Of a DNA stretch of 23,683 bases, positions 1 through 13,600 are shown piece by piece. Source of the DNA: Goniomonas avonlea (Eukaryota; Cryptophyceae; Goniomonadida; Goniomonadaceae); NCBI GenBank assembly GCA_003573635.1, contig QUTJ01031820.1, positions 1 to 23,683 of the forward strand, given 5' to 3'. Numbering within the stretch: position 1 is the first letter of the stretch; the number at the start of each line of letters is the position of its first letter. A program made the position numbers and the translations under genes. The notes beneath the pieces were generated by a model. The model was not told where the DNA came from. It saw nothing but the letters and a program-made list of their open reading frames with translations, and made no database searches.

Positions 1-3000
1 ACAGCACCAATCAGCAACGTTGCGACTGCCACGACACTGAAGGTTGTTGGGGCCATCTCGAATCTGGCTGTGGGTGCGGTGACTCCGTCGACGATCGCGC
101 TGACTTGGACTGCTCCTGCCCAAGATTTGCGCGCGCCCATCACCGACTATGAGATCCGTTACACTGTGAACGGGGTCGTGCACTCTGTGGTTGTGAAGGG
201 ATCCGCTACACCCGGTTTTGTCATCGGTGGTGGAGGCGGGCTTCCTTCTAGCTCAGCCCTCCCACACGGAGCTAATGTTAGTCACATTGATGTGAGGGCA
301 GTGAACCCTATTGGCTCTGCCTTGACTAGCAACGTTGTCTCGACGACGACGTTGCAGGTGCCTGATCCAGTAGTTCTTGCAACCGGGACTGTGACGCCGA
401 CGACTGTGCCTCTGACCTGGTCTCTGCCTTCCCAGGACGCTCGAGCGCCAATCACTGGATGGGAGGTGAGGTACACTGTTAATGGTGTGGCTCACGCAAC
501 CGTGATGAAGTTGTCCGCTGCTTCAGGCTTCATCATTGGCGGTTCTGATGGTGCGCCGCCGAGCGAGCCTCTTCCGCATGGTGCGGTTGTCTCCGATATC
601 GATGTCCGGGCGGTGAACAATGTTGGAACAGCTGGTTCCAGCAACGTTGTCTCCACCAGCACGCTCAAGGTTGCTCCCGCTGTCACAACGTTGGCCTTGG
701 GTTCTGTAACTCCAACAACTGTGCCCTTGACGTGGACAGCCCCTGCTGAGGACCCTCGAGCACCGATCACTGGGTGGGAGGTCCGATACGCGATCAATGG
801 TGTGCCGCATGCCGTCGTCCTCACGGGCTCTCGGAGTGCTAATTTCACAATTGGTGCTGGATCTGGTCTTCCTGCTAGCTTGCCTCTTCCTTCTGGCGGA
901 GGAGTCACTGCCATCGATGTTCGAGCAATCAACAGTGTCGGCTCTGCCCTGGCCAGCAACAATCTTGCAACCTCAACCCTCAGAGTGCCTCCACCTATTC
1001 TGACTCTGCGTGCTGGAGTTGTCAGTTCTTCGACTGTCGATATTTCCTGGGTTGCACCTCTTCAGGATCCTCGCGCACCGATCACTGGCTACGAGGTCAG
1101 GTACACTGTCAATGGTGCTGCCCACACTGCCTTCTGGACGGGTTCTCTGCTTACGACGTTCACGATTGGGGGTGGTTCAGGCTCCCCACCGAGTGCCGCG
1201 CTTCCCCGCGGAGCGTTCGTTACCAACATCATTGTGCGTGCTGTGAACGGTGTTGGCACTGGCGCAGTGAGTAACATTGTTGCTGCCACCACGTTGGATG
1301 TCCCTGCCCCAATTACGAACGTGGCGGTCTCCTCTGTGAGCCCTTCCACCGTGTCTCTTGTTTGGTCGGCACCTGCTGTCGATCCCCGAGCCCCCATCAC
1401 CGGGTACGAGCTTCGGTACACTGTGAATGGCATTCCCCATCCTCCTGTCGTCACTACGTCCTTGGTGACATCATTCACTCTTGGTAGCGGCATCGGCTCC
1501 CCGACGTCTTCACCGCTTGCTCTGGGCTCCTCGGTGACTGCCATTGATGTTCGGGCCGTCAACAGTGTGGGTAGGGCCCCCATCAGCAATGTGCTCAGCT
1601 CGTCGACGTTAGACGTGCCTCCTCCTGTGTCGAACCTCACGCTGGGTGTGGTGACACCAACAACTGTTGCGCTGACCTGGACAGGTCCGCAACAGGATCC
1701 TCGCGCTCCCGTAACCAGCTACCAGATGCAGTATATGGTCGATGGCCTCCTTCACACTGTCGTGGTGAATGGCTCGATCGCTTCCTTCACGATTGGCGGC
1801 GGTGGTGGGTCACCTGCCAGTGCTCCTCTGCCTCCGGGTGCAGTTATCGATCACATCGAAGCCCGACCGTTGAACAGTGTTGGACAGGCTCCTGCATCCC
1901 GCGTCGCTCCGCCCTCGACGACGTCTCTTGGCGTTCCTCCTCTAGTGACAACACTCTCTGTTGGCCAGGTGTCTGCGACGACTGTGCCTCTGACGTGGAC
2001 CTCGCCTGCTGAGGACCCTCGCGCGCCGATCACTAGTTGGGAGGTGCGGTACACAGTGAACGGCGTTGTGCAGACAGCGGTGGTTACTGGCTCTGCGACC
2101 GCCGGGTTCACGATTGGGGGCGGTGCTGGGTCTCCTTTCAGCGGGGCCTTGCCTCACGGCGCTACTGTGACCGACATTGATGTGCGGGCGATCAACAGTG
2201 TGGGAACAGCACCCATCAGCAACGTTCGCTCAGCCACAACTTTGAAGGAATTGGGACCAGTTGTTGATTTAGCGTATGGAACTGTGACTGCCACTTCAAT
2301 TCCTCTCACTTGGACTGCGCCGGCTGAGGACATTCGTGCACCCATCTCTGACTACGAGATTCGATATACGGTTGATGGAGTGGATCACGCCACTGTGTCG
2401 AAGGGCTCCACTACCACTGGCTTCACCATTGGAGGCGGTTTCGGCACACCCACGAGCTCGGCGCTCCCGCATGGCGCCAATGTGACAAATATCGACGTAC
2501 GGGCTGTCAACTTGGTTGGAACGGCTGTCAAGAGCAACGTTGTTGGCACGGCGACCCTGAAGGTCCCATCGCCAGTTACAACATTGGTAGTTAGACAAGT
2601 TACTGCCGCGACTGTTGTCCTCAACTGGACTGCCCCAGTCCAAGACCCGAGGGCTCCCATAACTGCCTATGAACTTCGATACACCTACAACGATGTCGCT
2701 GTTCTTGTGGTTCTTGCGACACCGACCCCAAGCTTTGTCGTTGGCTCCGGCGCAGGACTACCCCCCAGTACCCCGCTGACTGCTGGAACTACTGTGTCAG
2801 GTGTCGATGTGCGTGCTGTGAACTTGGTCGGTGTTGCCACGAAGGGCAACGTGGTCAACACAACGACCGTAACTTCACCCAAACCGGTGAACCTCACCAC
2901 AGGGGCGATCACACCTGACACAATTGCCATCTCATGGACTCCCAACGTGGACGATCTTCGTGCTCCTGTCACACACTACGAGATTCGTTACACTGTGGAC

Positions 3001-4695
3001 GGTGTGGTGCACTCGGTCATCGTCGCTGACGCTCCCCTTTCGTCTTTTATCATTGGCGGCTCTCCCGGAAGCGAGCCCCTGCCGGATGGCGCTGTGGTGA
3101 CCGACATTGATATTCGCCCGGTGAATCGTGTCGGCCCTGGCAAATCCAGCACTCCTATGCCTGGAGATCCTGCGGCGGACCCCCAGGGTCTGATCACTCT
3201 TCAGATTGCACCTTCGGTCACCAACCTCGCAACTGGCAATGTCACGTCGAGCACGGTCCCTCTGAGTTGGTCCACTCCCATCCAAGACCCCCGTGCTCCA
3301 ATCACAGGCTACGTGATTCGCTACACCCTCAACGGTGTGCCCAAGACCGTCACGGTGTCAGGGCAACCCACAAATTTCTTGATCGGTGGCGGCACTGGCT
3401 CCCCTGCCAGCACTCCCCTGCCTGCCGGAGCCGTGGTCTCTCAAATTGATATTCGCCCGATCAATAGTGTGGGCCAGTCTCTCGTCAGCAACGTCGTTCA
3501 GACTACAACCTTGGGCGTTCCACCGCCAATTACGACCTTGGCAGTTGCCGCTGTTACGCCGACCACGGTTGTTCTCACCTGGCAGCCACCCCTGTTCGAT
3601 CTCCGAGCTCCTATTTTGAATCACGAGATCCGCTACGCGGTCAACGGAGTGCCGCGTTCTACCCTGCTCTCGGGCCTGGGTAGCACTGGCTTCACCGTTA
3701 CTGACCTCCCGCTTGGCGCTGACGTGACCAATATTGAGGTTCGCGCCATCAATGTTGTTGGGACCGCCTCCACACCGAGCAATCTTGCGGGGACTGTCAC
3801 CCTCAACGTGCCACCCGTTGTTATGGTTTTGACTGGCAAGCCCACTGCGACGACAATTCCCCTCACATGGATCGCACCAATCCAAGACCTGCGCGCGCCC
3901 ATCACCAACTACCAAGTGCGGTACACCGTTGATGGAATGGAGTACGCTGCGGTGCTCACAGGCTCGCCGAGCACCAACTTTACCATTGGTGGTGGCGGCG
4001 GCCAACCAGCCAGCGCTCCCATGCCGCATGGCGCCAACGTGACGAATATCAATGTGCGGGCCGTCAATCGTGTCGGTGTTGCGGCGATGAGTAACCTGGT
4101 GGCCGAGACCACGCTCAAGGAGGTCGCAGCAATCACTGATCTCTCAGAGGCCTCTGTGGCACCGACCTCGCTCACTCTTCGCTGGACCCCGCCGCCTCAA
4201 GATCCTCGTGCTCCGATCGCCAATTATCGCGTGCGCTACTATGTTGGTTTCCTCCCAGCGACAGTCGTGCTGTCATCCGGCACTGCGCCCAATTTCACCA
4301 TCACGGGTCTGTCACCGGGTGACGTTGTTAGCGTTGATGTCCGCGCTATTAACTTGGTTGGCCCTGCACCTATTAGCAACGTGGTTGCGACTTCCACGCT
4401 CAAGGTGCCGCCGCCCATCACTGACTTGGCAGTGTCTTCTCTTCTGCCGGATCGCATTACTCTCTCCTGGATCCCGCTCGCGGAGGATCCGCGAGCGCCC
4501 ATCACTGGCTACCAGGTCGAGTACCATGTTGCTGGCGAGCCTGGTACCAAGACGATCTTCGTGTCCGCTCCCACTGCTGGATTCACCATCCCTGGTCTTG
4601 AGCCTGGTGCGGTGCTGAGCATCAACGTGCAAGCTGTCAATTCCGTTGGCGAAGCCAATCCCAGCAATATTGTCGACGCGACTTCCATCCTCCCT
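1..4695 (+). repeat. FN3-like repeat array: tail of one repeat plus 15 complete repeats
   Basis: Repeat starts are about 46, 361, 673, 988, 1303, 1618, 1936, 2251, 2566, 2878, 3208, 3520, 3811, 4123 and 4408; bases 1-45 are the end of an earlier repeat. Each has the FN3 pattern: a TxxxLxW strand, then Y-E-[IVL]-R-Y, then an I-D-[VI]-R-[AP]-[VI]-N strand, then SN-V and T-L-x-V before the next unit. All 15 carry an invariant Arg-Ala-Pro in D-x-RAP-[IV]. Most carry a glycine-rich loop (like IGGGxGxPxSxPLPxG) before the IDVRAVN strand; repeats 12, 14 and 15 lack it and are shorter (285-291 nt against about 315). Repeat 10 has a short insert (PMPGDPAADPQ) near its end. I saw no cysteine in this block. 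FN3 arrays are common in extracellular adhesion proteins. The array probably continues upstream of the window. Confidence 0.92.
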
Positions 4696-7600
4696 GGCAT
4701 GGAAGCCACTCCGACAGCAATCGCCCTTGCCGAGGGCAACACAACGCTGTTCTCGGTTGTGCTGCTAGCCCCTCCAACGAAGAATGTAACGATTTGGGCC
4801 ACCTTGGTCCCAGAAACTGCTCGAGTGTCCCTGGCTCGCGACCACGTGGTCTTCACCCCGTCCAACTGGGAGTTGCCACAGGTGCTGCTAGTCCGCGCCG
4901 AGCAGGACGCCATCGCTCTCGGACCTCGCCACACCAAGGTGGAGCTGTTCACCAATTCCACTGACCAGTTCTTCGAAGGCTTGACCGCGTCCGTCGGTAT
5001 CTCTGTCGGTGACGATGACTTCGCCGATGTCAAGATGGCGTGCGGTGCAGTCAGCCCCTGCGCACTCGAATCCAAGGTGATGGAAGGCTCGATTGGTGCG
5101 GGCTACACCATCGTCCTTACCTCTCAACCCACTCAGGAAGTGACCATCGAGACCTCAGCTGGCCTTGGTCTGCTTGCCATGCACCCGGCCTCGGTTTCGT
5201 TCCGTCCCTTCGATTGGTTTGTTCCACGGACTGTGTGGGTGACCGCGCCCCGTAACTTCGTGGATCGCGGTGGCGAAGAGAACGGCCTCATCAAGCACAA
5301 GATTGTAACTACAGCTGCTGAGTTCGCGGGGCTCCTCGTGCCCGACATCGAAGTCGATGTTATCGATGTCGATGCTGTTGCGGTCGGTGTGTCAGGGGGT
5401 GCCATCGACGATGTTGTCGAAACTGTCGACAACATGCTGCGCGCGGCATTCGCAGGTGAGCCTTGGAACTCACAGGTGGTCTTTGTTCGCCACAGCGAGG
5501 ATGTGGTGTCTCTCACAGACTCCATCGCCGCCCTTACCGGCTCGCTGGATGCTGAACAGGTCTTGGAGGACCTTCTCTCTGCCCACCCAGAGCTTCGCGT
5601 GTTTGTCCAGAACATCGACCGGCAAGGCGAGATGGACTCATTCGCCTCTCGGCGTGGCGCGCGTAAGATTCTTTTGGCCCTCCCCGTGTTCGAGCTCAGC
5701 GGAGATGAAGGTGCGGTCGTCGGAGTGTACTCAGTCCGCCTCGCAAGCATGCCCCAAGGCGTTGTGTCTGTCACGATCCTTCCAGAGACCGGCGTCACCG
5801 CTGGCCCCAGTGTTCTGTGGTTCAACGCCAGCAATTGGACCAAACCACGACTTGTGACTGTGGCTGCCGATCTCAACAAGATCGATGAAGGCGCACCCGC
5901 AGTTGTCCTGGTTCACCACTCCATCGCTGCAACCAGCGTGGATTCTCTGTTCCAGTCAGTTCTCGTGCCGTCTGTGACTGTGACGATTGCCGAGGACGAT
6001 TCGGTTGGTGTGTCCGTGTCGTCACCGCCCAACATTGATGTTCGGGAGGGGGGACCTGCTCTGACGTACTCCGTCAAGCTGTTGTCTGAGCCTCGTGGCC
6101 AGGTTATTGTCAAGCCAAGCTTCGACCCGTCACAGGTCACAGTCAGCCCGACAGAATTTGTGTTCGATTCCACAAACTGGATGGTTGGTCAGGCAATCAC
6201 CATCTCTGCAACTGATGATCAAATCGCGGACGGTGCTCACTCTCAGAAGATTTCTTTCGACATTACCAGCCCAGACAGCCTTTACAATCTGCTGTCCGTG
6301 CGCCAAATCGCAGTCCGCATCACTGACAACGACGAGGCAGGGTTCATTGTCGCGCCTGTGAGCCAACTGGGTCCGCAATCTTCACTGGAGCTGCTGTCCC
6401 TGACAGTGATTGAGGGGTCCGACGACACTACCTTCTACACCATCCGGCTCGCCAGCCAGCCGACTGACAGTGTCACCATTGATGTTGGCAGCACCGGCCC
6501 CTCAGCGGACGCCTCGCCGTCCAGCCTTTTGTTCACCAACCTGGACTGGGCTATCCCCCAGGTGGTAACTCTTCGCGGAGTTTCTGATGGTGTTGCGCTG
6601 GGATACCGCTGCGAGTTCACAACCCACACTGTGTCAACCGGCGACTCTGTCTATGCCAAATTGCCCTTCCCCAACCAGGCTGTGGCTGTTATCGATGACA
6701 CAGGTATCGTGAAGGTATCTGCCTGGTCTCGCACTATGACAGTGTTTGAGAGCGGCGACAGTGACACGTTCCATGTGTCCATCGGTTCGCGCCCAACCCA
6801 TCCCGTGACAATTCGGATGACTTTCCCGCCTGGCATTGTTGTCTCGCCTGAATTTATCACTATCCCCTCCACTCCCGACGCATGGGCCAAGCCATTGCCG
6901 GTCGTGGTGTCGGCCACCCAGGACTTCACGGTGCATGGCACTCGCGACATGGGCATCTCGTTCACAGTGGAGTCTGAAGGTACGGCGTACAACAGTGGGC
7001 CTATGCTTGTTGTCGATGATGCGCTGGTGACGGTAGTCGACGACGACTATGCCAGTGTCACCCTGTCTTCCACCCGACTGTCTGCGGTTGAGGGTGGCGC
7101 GACTGCCACCTACCGCATGAAACTCACCTCGCTACCCCAGCATGAGGTCACCGTGACGCTCTCCTCTGTGGGCCTCGTAGATGTGGCTCCCAAGAGTATC
7201 ATCTTCGACAATGAGGTGTCTTGGCGAGACGGTTTGTTGGTGACCGTGACTGCTGTCGACGATCTCATCAATCAGGGCGAACACATGGCCCGGGTAACAG
7301 CAGTCGTAAGCAGCACCGACACCTTCTATGACGGCCAGGGTGTTCCCGATGTGGATGTCACGATCACTGACAACGATGTTGCCGGTCTTGTTCTGTCGAC
7401 TGCGACTGTCGCTGTTATTGAAGGCGGCGCCTCCGATGCTTTCTACGTGGCCTTGAAGAGCGAGCCGCGTGCCCCAGTCACGATCAGCCTCAGCGTCGAC
7501 TCGGCTGTAACAGTCTCACCGACGGTCCTTAGCTTCAATGCCTCTTCTTGGTCGATTGGCCAGCTAGTCACTGTCACGGCCATCGACGATGCCGTCGATG

Positions 7601-10600
7601 AGGATCCCGAAACGGTCACCATTGCTGTTTTGGCCGCAAGCCTGGACACATTCTACAACAAGCTGCCTGTGCTCGAGGTGTCTGTCTCTGTGGAATCCAA
7701 TGATGTTGCTGGTGTTATCCTCGAGCCTGCAGCGGTAGCCCTCCTGGAGGGCACCACATCGCCTGCCTCCCTCCGCCTCTTTTCACAGCCGACCTCCCCC
7801 GTTACGATCACCCTGACCCCGAACATGGACCTTGTCGTGTCTGTCGGCACTTTGGTGTTCACGCCAGAGAACTGGAACATCTCGCAGACGGTGCAACTGT
7901 CTCGAGAGAATGACATCGCCGAAGGCACTGTCACTGCGAAGGTGACGTTCGCACTGACGGGCCTCGATCTCAAGTACACTGCCCCTGGCGCAGTCACTGT
8001 GCCCAACCTGCCAGTGACCGTTACAGATGATGACACTGCCGGTGTATCGATTTCTGCGACCAATATCACCATTACCGAAGGCGGCACTGCAGCAACCTAC
8101 ACTGTGAGAGTCAACACCCAGCCATTGGTTCCCGTCACAGTGACTATCGAGGATCTGGCTGGCAGTGGGCTCATCATCAATGGTGCCTCATTTACGTTTG
8201 ACAACACCAACTGGCGCAGTGAAACCACCGTGTCTGTCTCGATGGGACAGGACTCACTCGCCCAAGGCACTCGCAGCCCTCGCGTCACCCACTCTGTCAA
8301 GAGCAGTGGCGTGTTCTACTGCTGTGTTGAGATTGCTCCAGTCAAGGTTTGGGTGCTTGACGATGACCGTGTTGGTGTCAAGGTCTCAAACAGCCAGATG
8401 GCCCTCGTCGAAGGCGGTGCCTCTGGGTCGTATTCCATTTCCTTGGCGAGCATGCCGTTTGATACGGTGACCATCAAGGTGAATGTCTCTGCGGGCCTGC
8501 GGGCGCAGCCATCTACTTTCGACATCGAGCCCTCAAAGTGGGACAAGCAGCATACAGTGACCGTCGAGGCGTTGCAGGATGATAGAGTGCAGGACGTGCG
8601 TTTGCTCACGGTGAGCCACGTAGTTGAATCAATCGCAGACTCGGCCTACAATGGAATCTTCGCGGCCCCCGTCAACGTGTCTGTACTGTCCGAGGACAAA
8701 GCGGGAATCCTGATCGCCCCACTGTCACTTCGCCTCGAGGAAGGAAGCAGCGGCTACGTCTCCATCCGTTTGCTAAGCGAGCCAGCCGCTCCTGTCAAGG
8801 TGGCGCTTAGCGTCGGCACTCAGGTTCGCGTTGAGCCCTCCGAGGTCACCCTTCAGCCCGGAACCTGGTCTCGCCCGATCCCCGTCTTCGTAACCGCGCT
8901 CGAGAACGCGGTACAGGACGGATCGCGCACAGTGAGATTGTCTCCTTCTGTGACAAGCACTGATGCTGACTACAACAAGCTCCTCAATGTACCTGCTCCC
9001 ACGGTGACAATTACTGACAACGACCAGGCTGGTGTCACCGTGTCAACAAGGTCTGCTCGGATCGCTGAGGCCGAAGAAGCGGTCACGGTTGTAGTGACCT
9101 TGGCATCCGAGCCCGTCGGCCCCGTCACTGTCACTGTCGGCGTGACCGGACCGATCACCGCCAGGTTTCCCACCACAGCAGTGCTCACGCCAGATAACTG
9201 GAATATGGGCGTGTCTGTGTTGGTCACTGCAGTACAGGACAACTCCCAGACTGGCGATCGCCACGCGACGCTGATGGTGTCTCTTGGGAGCCTCGATCCG
9301 CTGTACAACAACGCGTCAGTGCCCTCTGTGAACGTTCTCGTCGTCGACGACGATGTTGCAGGGGTCCGTCTCGGTCAGTTTGAGCGTGACCGCTCTGACG
9401 ATGTTGTTGACGACATCGACCAACGGCAAGTCATCGTTGAGGGCGGCCAGCCAGTGGCTGTGTACGTGTCTCTTGACACTAAGCCACTAGCCCCTGTAAC
9501 TCTCTTCCTCGAGGCGGGCTGGCGGGTCAAGGTGTCTCCCCCCAATTTAACTATCACCCCTGGGAACTGGATGCAATCCATCCCAGTCTTGGTTTCTGTC
9601 CCAGAGACCGACGGCGTGGAAGGTCCGCTGATTGTACCTGTGAGCTTGCGCGCACTCAGCACGGATTCCTTCTACTCCGGCCGATCAGCGTCCAAGTCTT
9701 ACGACGTGCAGGACAACGACGAGGCCAGCATTGGCGTTTCCCACACCGACCTGGATGCCATGGAAGGCGGCAGTGCGGTGGTGTACGCTATCGTGCTTGG
9801 CAAGCGTCCTGTTCAACCTGTGAAGGTGACTGTCACCTCACAGTCCCCTCGTGTGCTGGTCGAACCCCCGTTTGTTATCCTCAAGCCCGCCTCGTGGCAA
9901 ACGCCGCACAACGTGCTGGTGTATGCATCCGACGATCATGTCGTCGGTGGGGCCTCTGGCAAGCTCTTGCACTCTGCCGAGAGCGACGATCTCTTCTTCG
10001 ACAATATCGCGGTGGCCCCCGTCAACGTCCACATCCTCGACAACGACACTGCAGCTGTTGATGTCGACAAAACCTTCGTAGATCTCCTCGAGGGCGACGA
10101 TGAGGGCCAGATCATTTTGTGGACTCTGCGTTCGCAGCCACAGTCCCCTGTGACCCTCACGTTCAAGAGGAACTACCAACTTCATGCCGTGCCTGATTTC
10201 ATTGTGCTCGACTCCTCGAATTGGAATACTGGCGTCCCCGTGAGAGTGCATGCTGTTGACAACTCAAAAGCGTCGGGTCAGCTCCTCACTTTGCTGCGTA
10301 CCGTTGTGACTACGGCAGACAAACATTATGAGGAGCTCGCCGCACCTGTGGTCGTGTTCCGAATCTCCGATAATGACGGTGCAATCTACCTTACTCCTGC
10401 GGCCGGAGTGACCGTGGTCGAGGGCGGTCCGCAGGTGGGATACTACGTTGTGCTTGGCAGTATTCCGACCAGCGCGGTGGATATCGCAATGACAACCCCT
10501 AGTGGCCTCATGGCGATCCCTCGCGTGCTGCATTTCACACCGCAGTCTTGGAACATTTCCCAGCTTGTTGTCACGTCGGTGCGCTCCGACTTCCGAGCCA

Positions 10601-13600
10601 ATTCTATCCACGCAGAGAAGGTGAGCCACGCTGTGTCCTCCGGTGACATCGCCTACAACGGACTCGCTGTCCAAGACATGAAGGTCACCATTGTGGATGA
10701 TGACACCCCTGGTTTGCTCATTTCCACCGACTCCATCGCCCTCATGGAAGGTTTGCAGGGCGTCACCTACCTTATAAAACTGAATTCCGAACCAATTGAC
10801 CCCGTCCGGGTCAGCATGACTGTGCAAGGTCTGGCTCAGGCTGCCCCCGCCCACCTGGTTTTCGAAGGGGAGGAGTCGTGGCGTGTGGGGCTTATGGTGA
10901 CCGTCACCGCCGTCGACGATCTGATCAATCAGGGCCCGCATGCTGCCGTGGTACGCCACTCCGTTGTGAGCGACGATGACTTGTACAACGAAATCGCTGT
11001 GACTCACGTCAATGTCGCCATCACTGACAATGACGTGGCGGGACTTGTGCTGTCAGAGACTACTCTCTACGTCACTGAAGGGCAGGATGGTGCCGGCTAC
11101 TTTGTTGCTCTCAACAGCGAGCCCCGCCACGATGTTCATGTCTCGGTGAGCGCCTCTAACCAGGTCCGCTTGTCGCCGCAGGTTCTGACCTTCACGGCGG
11201 GCAACTGGAATGTCAGCCAGCGCGTGATCGCCACCGCCTTCGACGACGATGTCGCCGAACTCGACGAAGTTGTCGTGATAACACACTCCACAGTCAGCAC
11301 TGATTATTTCTACGACATCCTTGAACCCGTCACAGTCGACGCTACAGTTACAAGTGATGATGTTGCTGGCGTCGAAGTCATGGTGTCTTCAGTGACTCTC
11401 AGCGAGGGAAGCAACGGTGCTATTGGCGTGCGCCTCACCTCCCAGCCCATCGCAGACGTCAGAATGTCGGCCATCTCGAGCAATGGTGTTGTTGTCAATG
11501 TCACCAACGCTGCGCCTCTCGTGTTTGGCCCGGCCAACTGGGACACAGTGCAGTACTTGACGGTGTCCGGTGGAGCCGATGAAGTCGCGCAGGGCGCACG
11601 TAAGGTCACTGTCACTCCTGTGCTGCTCAACTCCACTCTGGACCCCAACTACCTTCCGTCTGCAGGCCTTTCTATTTTGACCGTGCGGGTTACCGTCGAG
11701 GACGACGATGTCGCAAGCTTGAGCTTCATCGCTGAGGACCCCATCTCTGTGACAGAGGGCGGTGCCTCCTGGCCTCTTGTGATGCGGTTGGGCTCTGAGC
11801 CCATGGGTCCCATGTCAGTTGTGGTGACCTTGAGGCCCGCGGACCTGCCCCTGGCTGTTGTACCGGCCAACGGCACAGTCTTGCCCTCCCAATGGCGCGG
11901 CGACATCGCCCTGTCAATTGTCCCAGGAAATGATACCGTGGCTGCTGGATCGCGCAAGGTGTTGATGTGCGTCAAGGCCGTGAGCACTGTTGACGCTATC
12001 TATGACGACCTCCCTGCCGTGTGTCGTCAGCTCACTCTCCACGATGACCGGTCCGCGGCGCTTGTGTTGGATGAGACCGCTCTCGTGTTGGCTGAAGGCT
12101 CAGACACGTCGTACGGCGTCAAGCTGTCATCTAAGCCTGGGAGCGATGTGATTGTGACCTTGTCATCGAGCAACCCTCAAATGACCTTGCGCCCCTCTCC
12201 ATCCGTGCTGACTTTCACCTCAGACAACTGGGATGCAAAGCAAACTGTGACTGCCGCTTTCCTTAACGACAACGTGGCAAACTCGTCCATCACTGAGATG
12301 ATTGTCCACTCCATAAGCTCGCGCGACTCTTTCTATGAGGCCTTGCGCAATGTGCCACTTCCCGTCCGCGTGACTGACTCAGATGCACCTGGTGTACTCG
12401 TGTCGATTGCTGCTGTTACGGTCGAGGAAGGCTCGTCGGTGATGTACACAGTCCGGCTGATGTCTCAGCCTCCTTCAGCCTCAGTGGTGACCATCACGCC
12501 GTCTTGCGCGGACCCGGAGGTCCGACCGTTCTCTCCTCTCGTGTTCACCCAGTCCAACTGGAACGTCCCTCAGAATGTCACCGTCAGCGTGTTGCAAAAT
12601 GACCGTGCGGATGGGCCACGCCATCACCTTCTGTCACACTCGGTCTCGACGCTGGATCCGCACTACAAGACATTGCCCATCGACGACGTTGACATATCTG
12701 TGACCGACAACGATGCTGCTGGGTTTGTCGTGACCCCCGAGTTTGCGCACGTCAGCGAGAACGGCACCGTGGGAACTTTCACGGTCTCTCTGAACTCCGA
12801 GCCGTTCGCCCCCGTCACATTCACTCCCGACATTGGCGACTCGGTTGTCGAGCTCCATTTCGCCCCCGACACCATCACCTTCACCAAACTCAACTGGAAA
12901 AATTCTCAGAGTGTCAACGTGAGCGTTCTGAATGACATCAGCGAGACTGTTCCCGTGGCAGTGCGTGTGACAATGGGCGTCACGGCTTCGACCGACAACG
13001 CATACAAATCCCTCGCCCCCAAGGCTGTCACCGTGTATAAGCACGATGACGACACGGCTGCCGTGGTTCTGACTCCAATCTTGGCGGATGACGGACTCTT
13101 CAGCACCAAGGAGTTGGGCAGGGCTTGCAGCTACACCATCGCCCTTGCTACCAAGCCCATCGCCGATGTAACAGCTCTGGTCGTCTTCGGCTCGGAACTC
13201 GAAGCTTCCCCGCGTGCGGTGACCTTCTCCCCTGCCAATTGGTCTGACCCGCAGACCGTTTCTCTGATGGCTGTGGACAACGCCGTCGTTGATGGGGTGC
13301 GGGCTGTGGAGGTCACTCACACCATGTCGTCCACGGACCCGTTCTACCAAAAGCTTGTTGTCCGCTCGCTCCCAGTCACCATCGAGGACAACGATGTGGC
13401 TGGAGTACTGGTGTCGCGTCAGTCGCTGTCCCTGCGCGAGGGCTTGGCCCCTGTGCCGTACAATGCTCGTTTGCTCTCACAACCAATCCACCCTGTCTCG
13501 ATCGTGCCCCTTCCCGGCATGGGCTTGCGCGTGTCACCAGCAGAGCTCGTTTTCACTGCTACCACGTGGAACCAATTGCAGACGATCTATGTTGACGCCA

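Noticed and set aside
70-72. GTG as the start codon of the giant protein
   Set aside because: The same frame is open to base 1 and the preceding codons (TAPISNVATATTLKV) are the end of an FN3-like repeat, so the gene begins outside the window.
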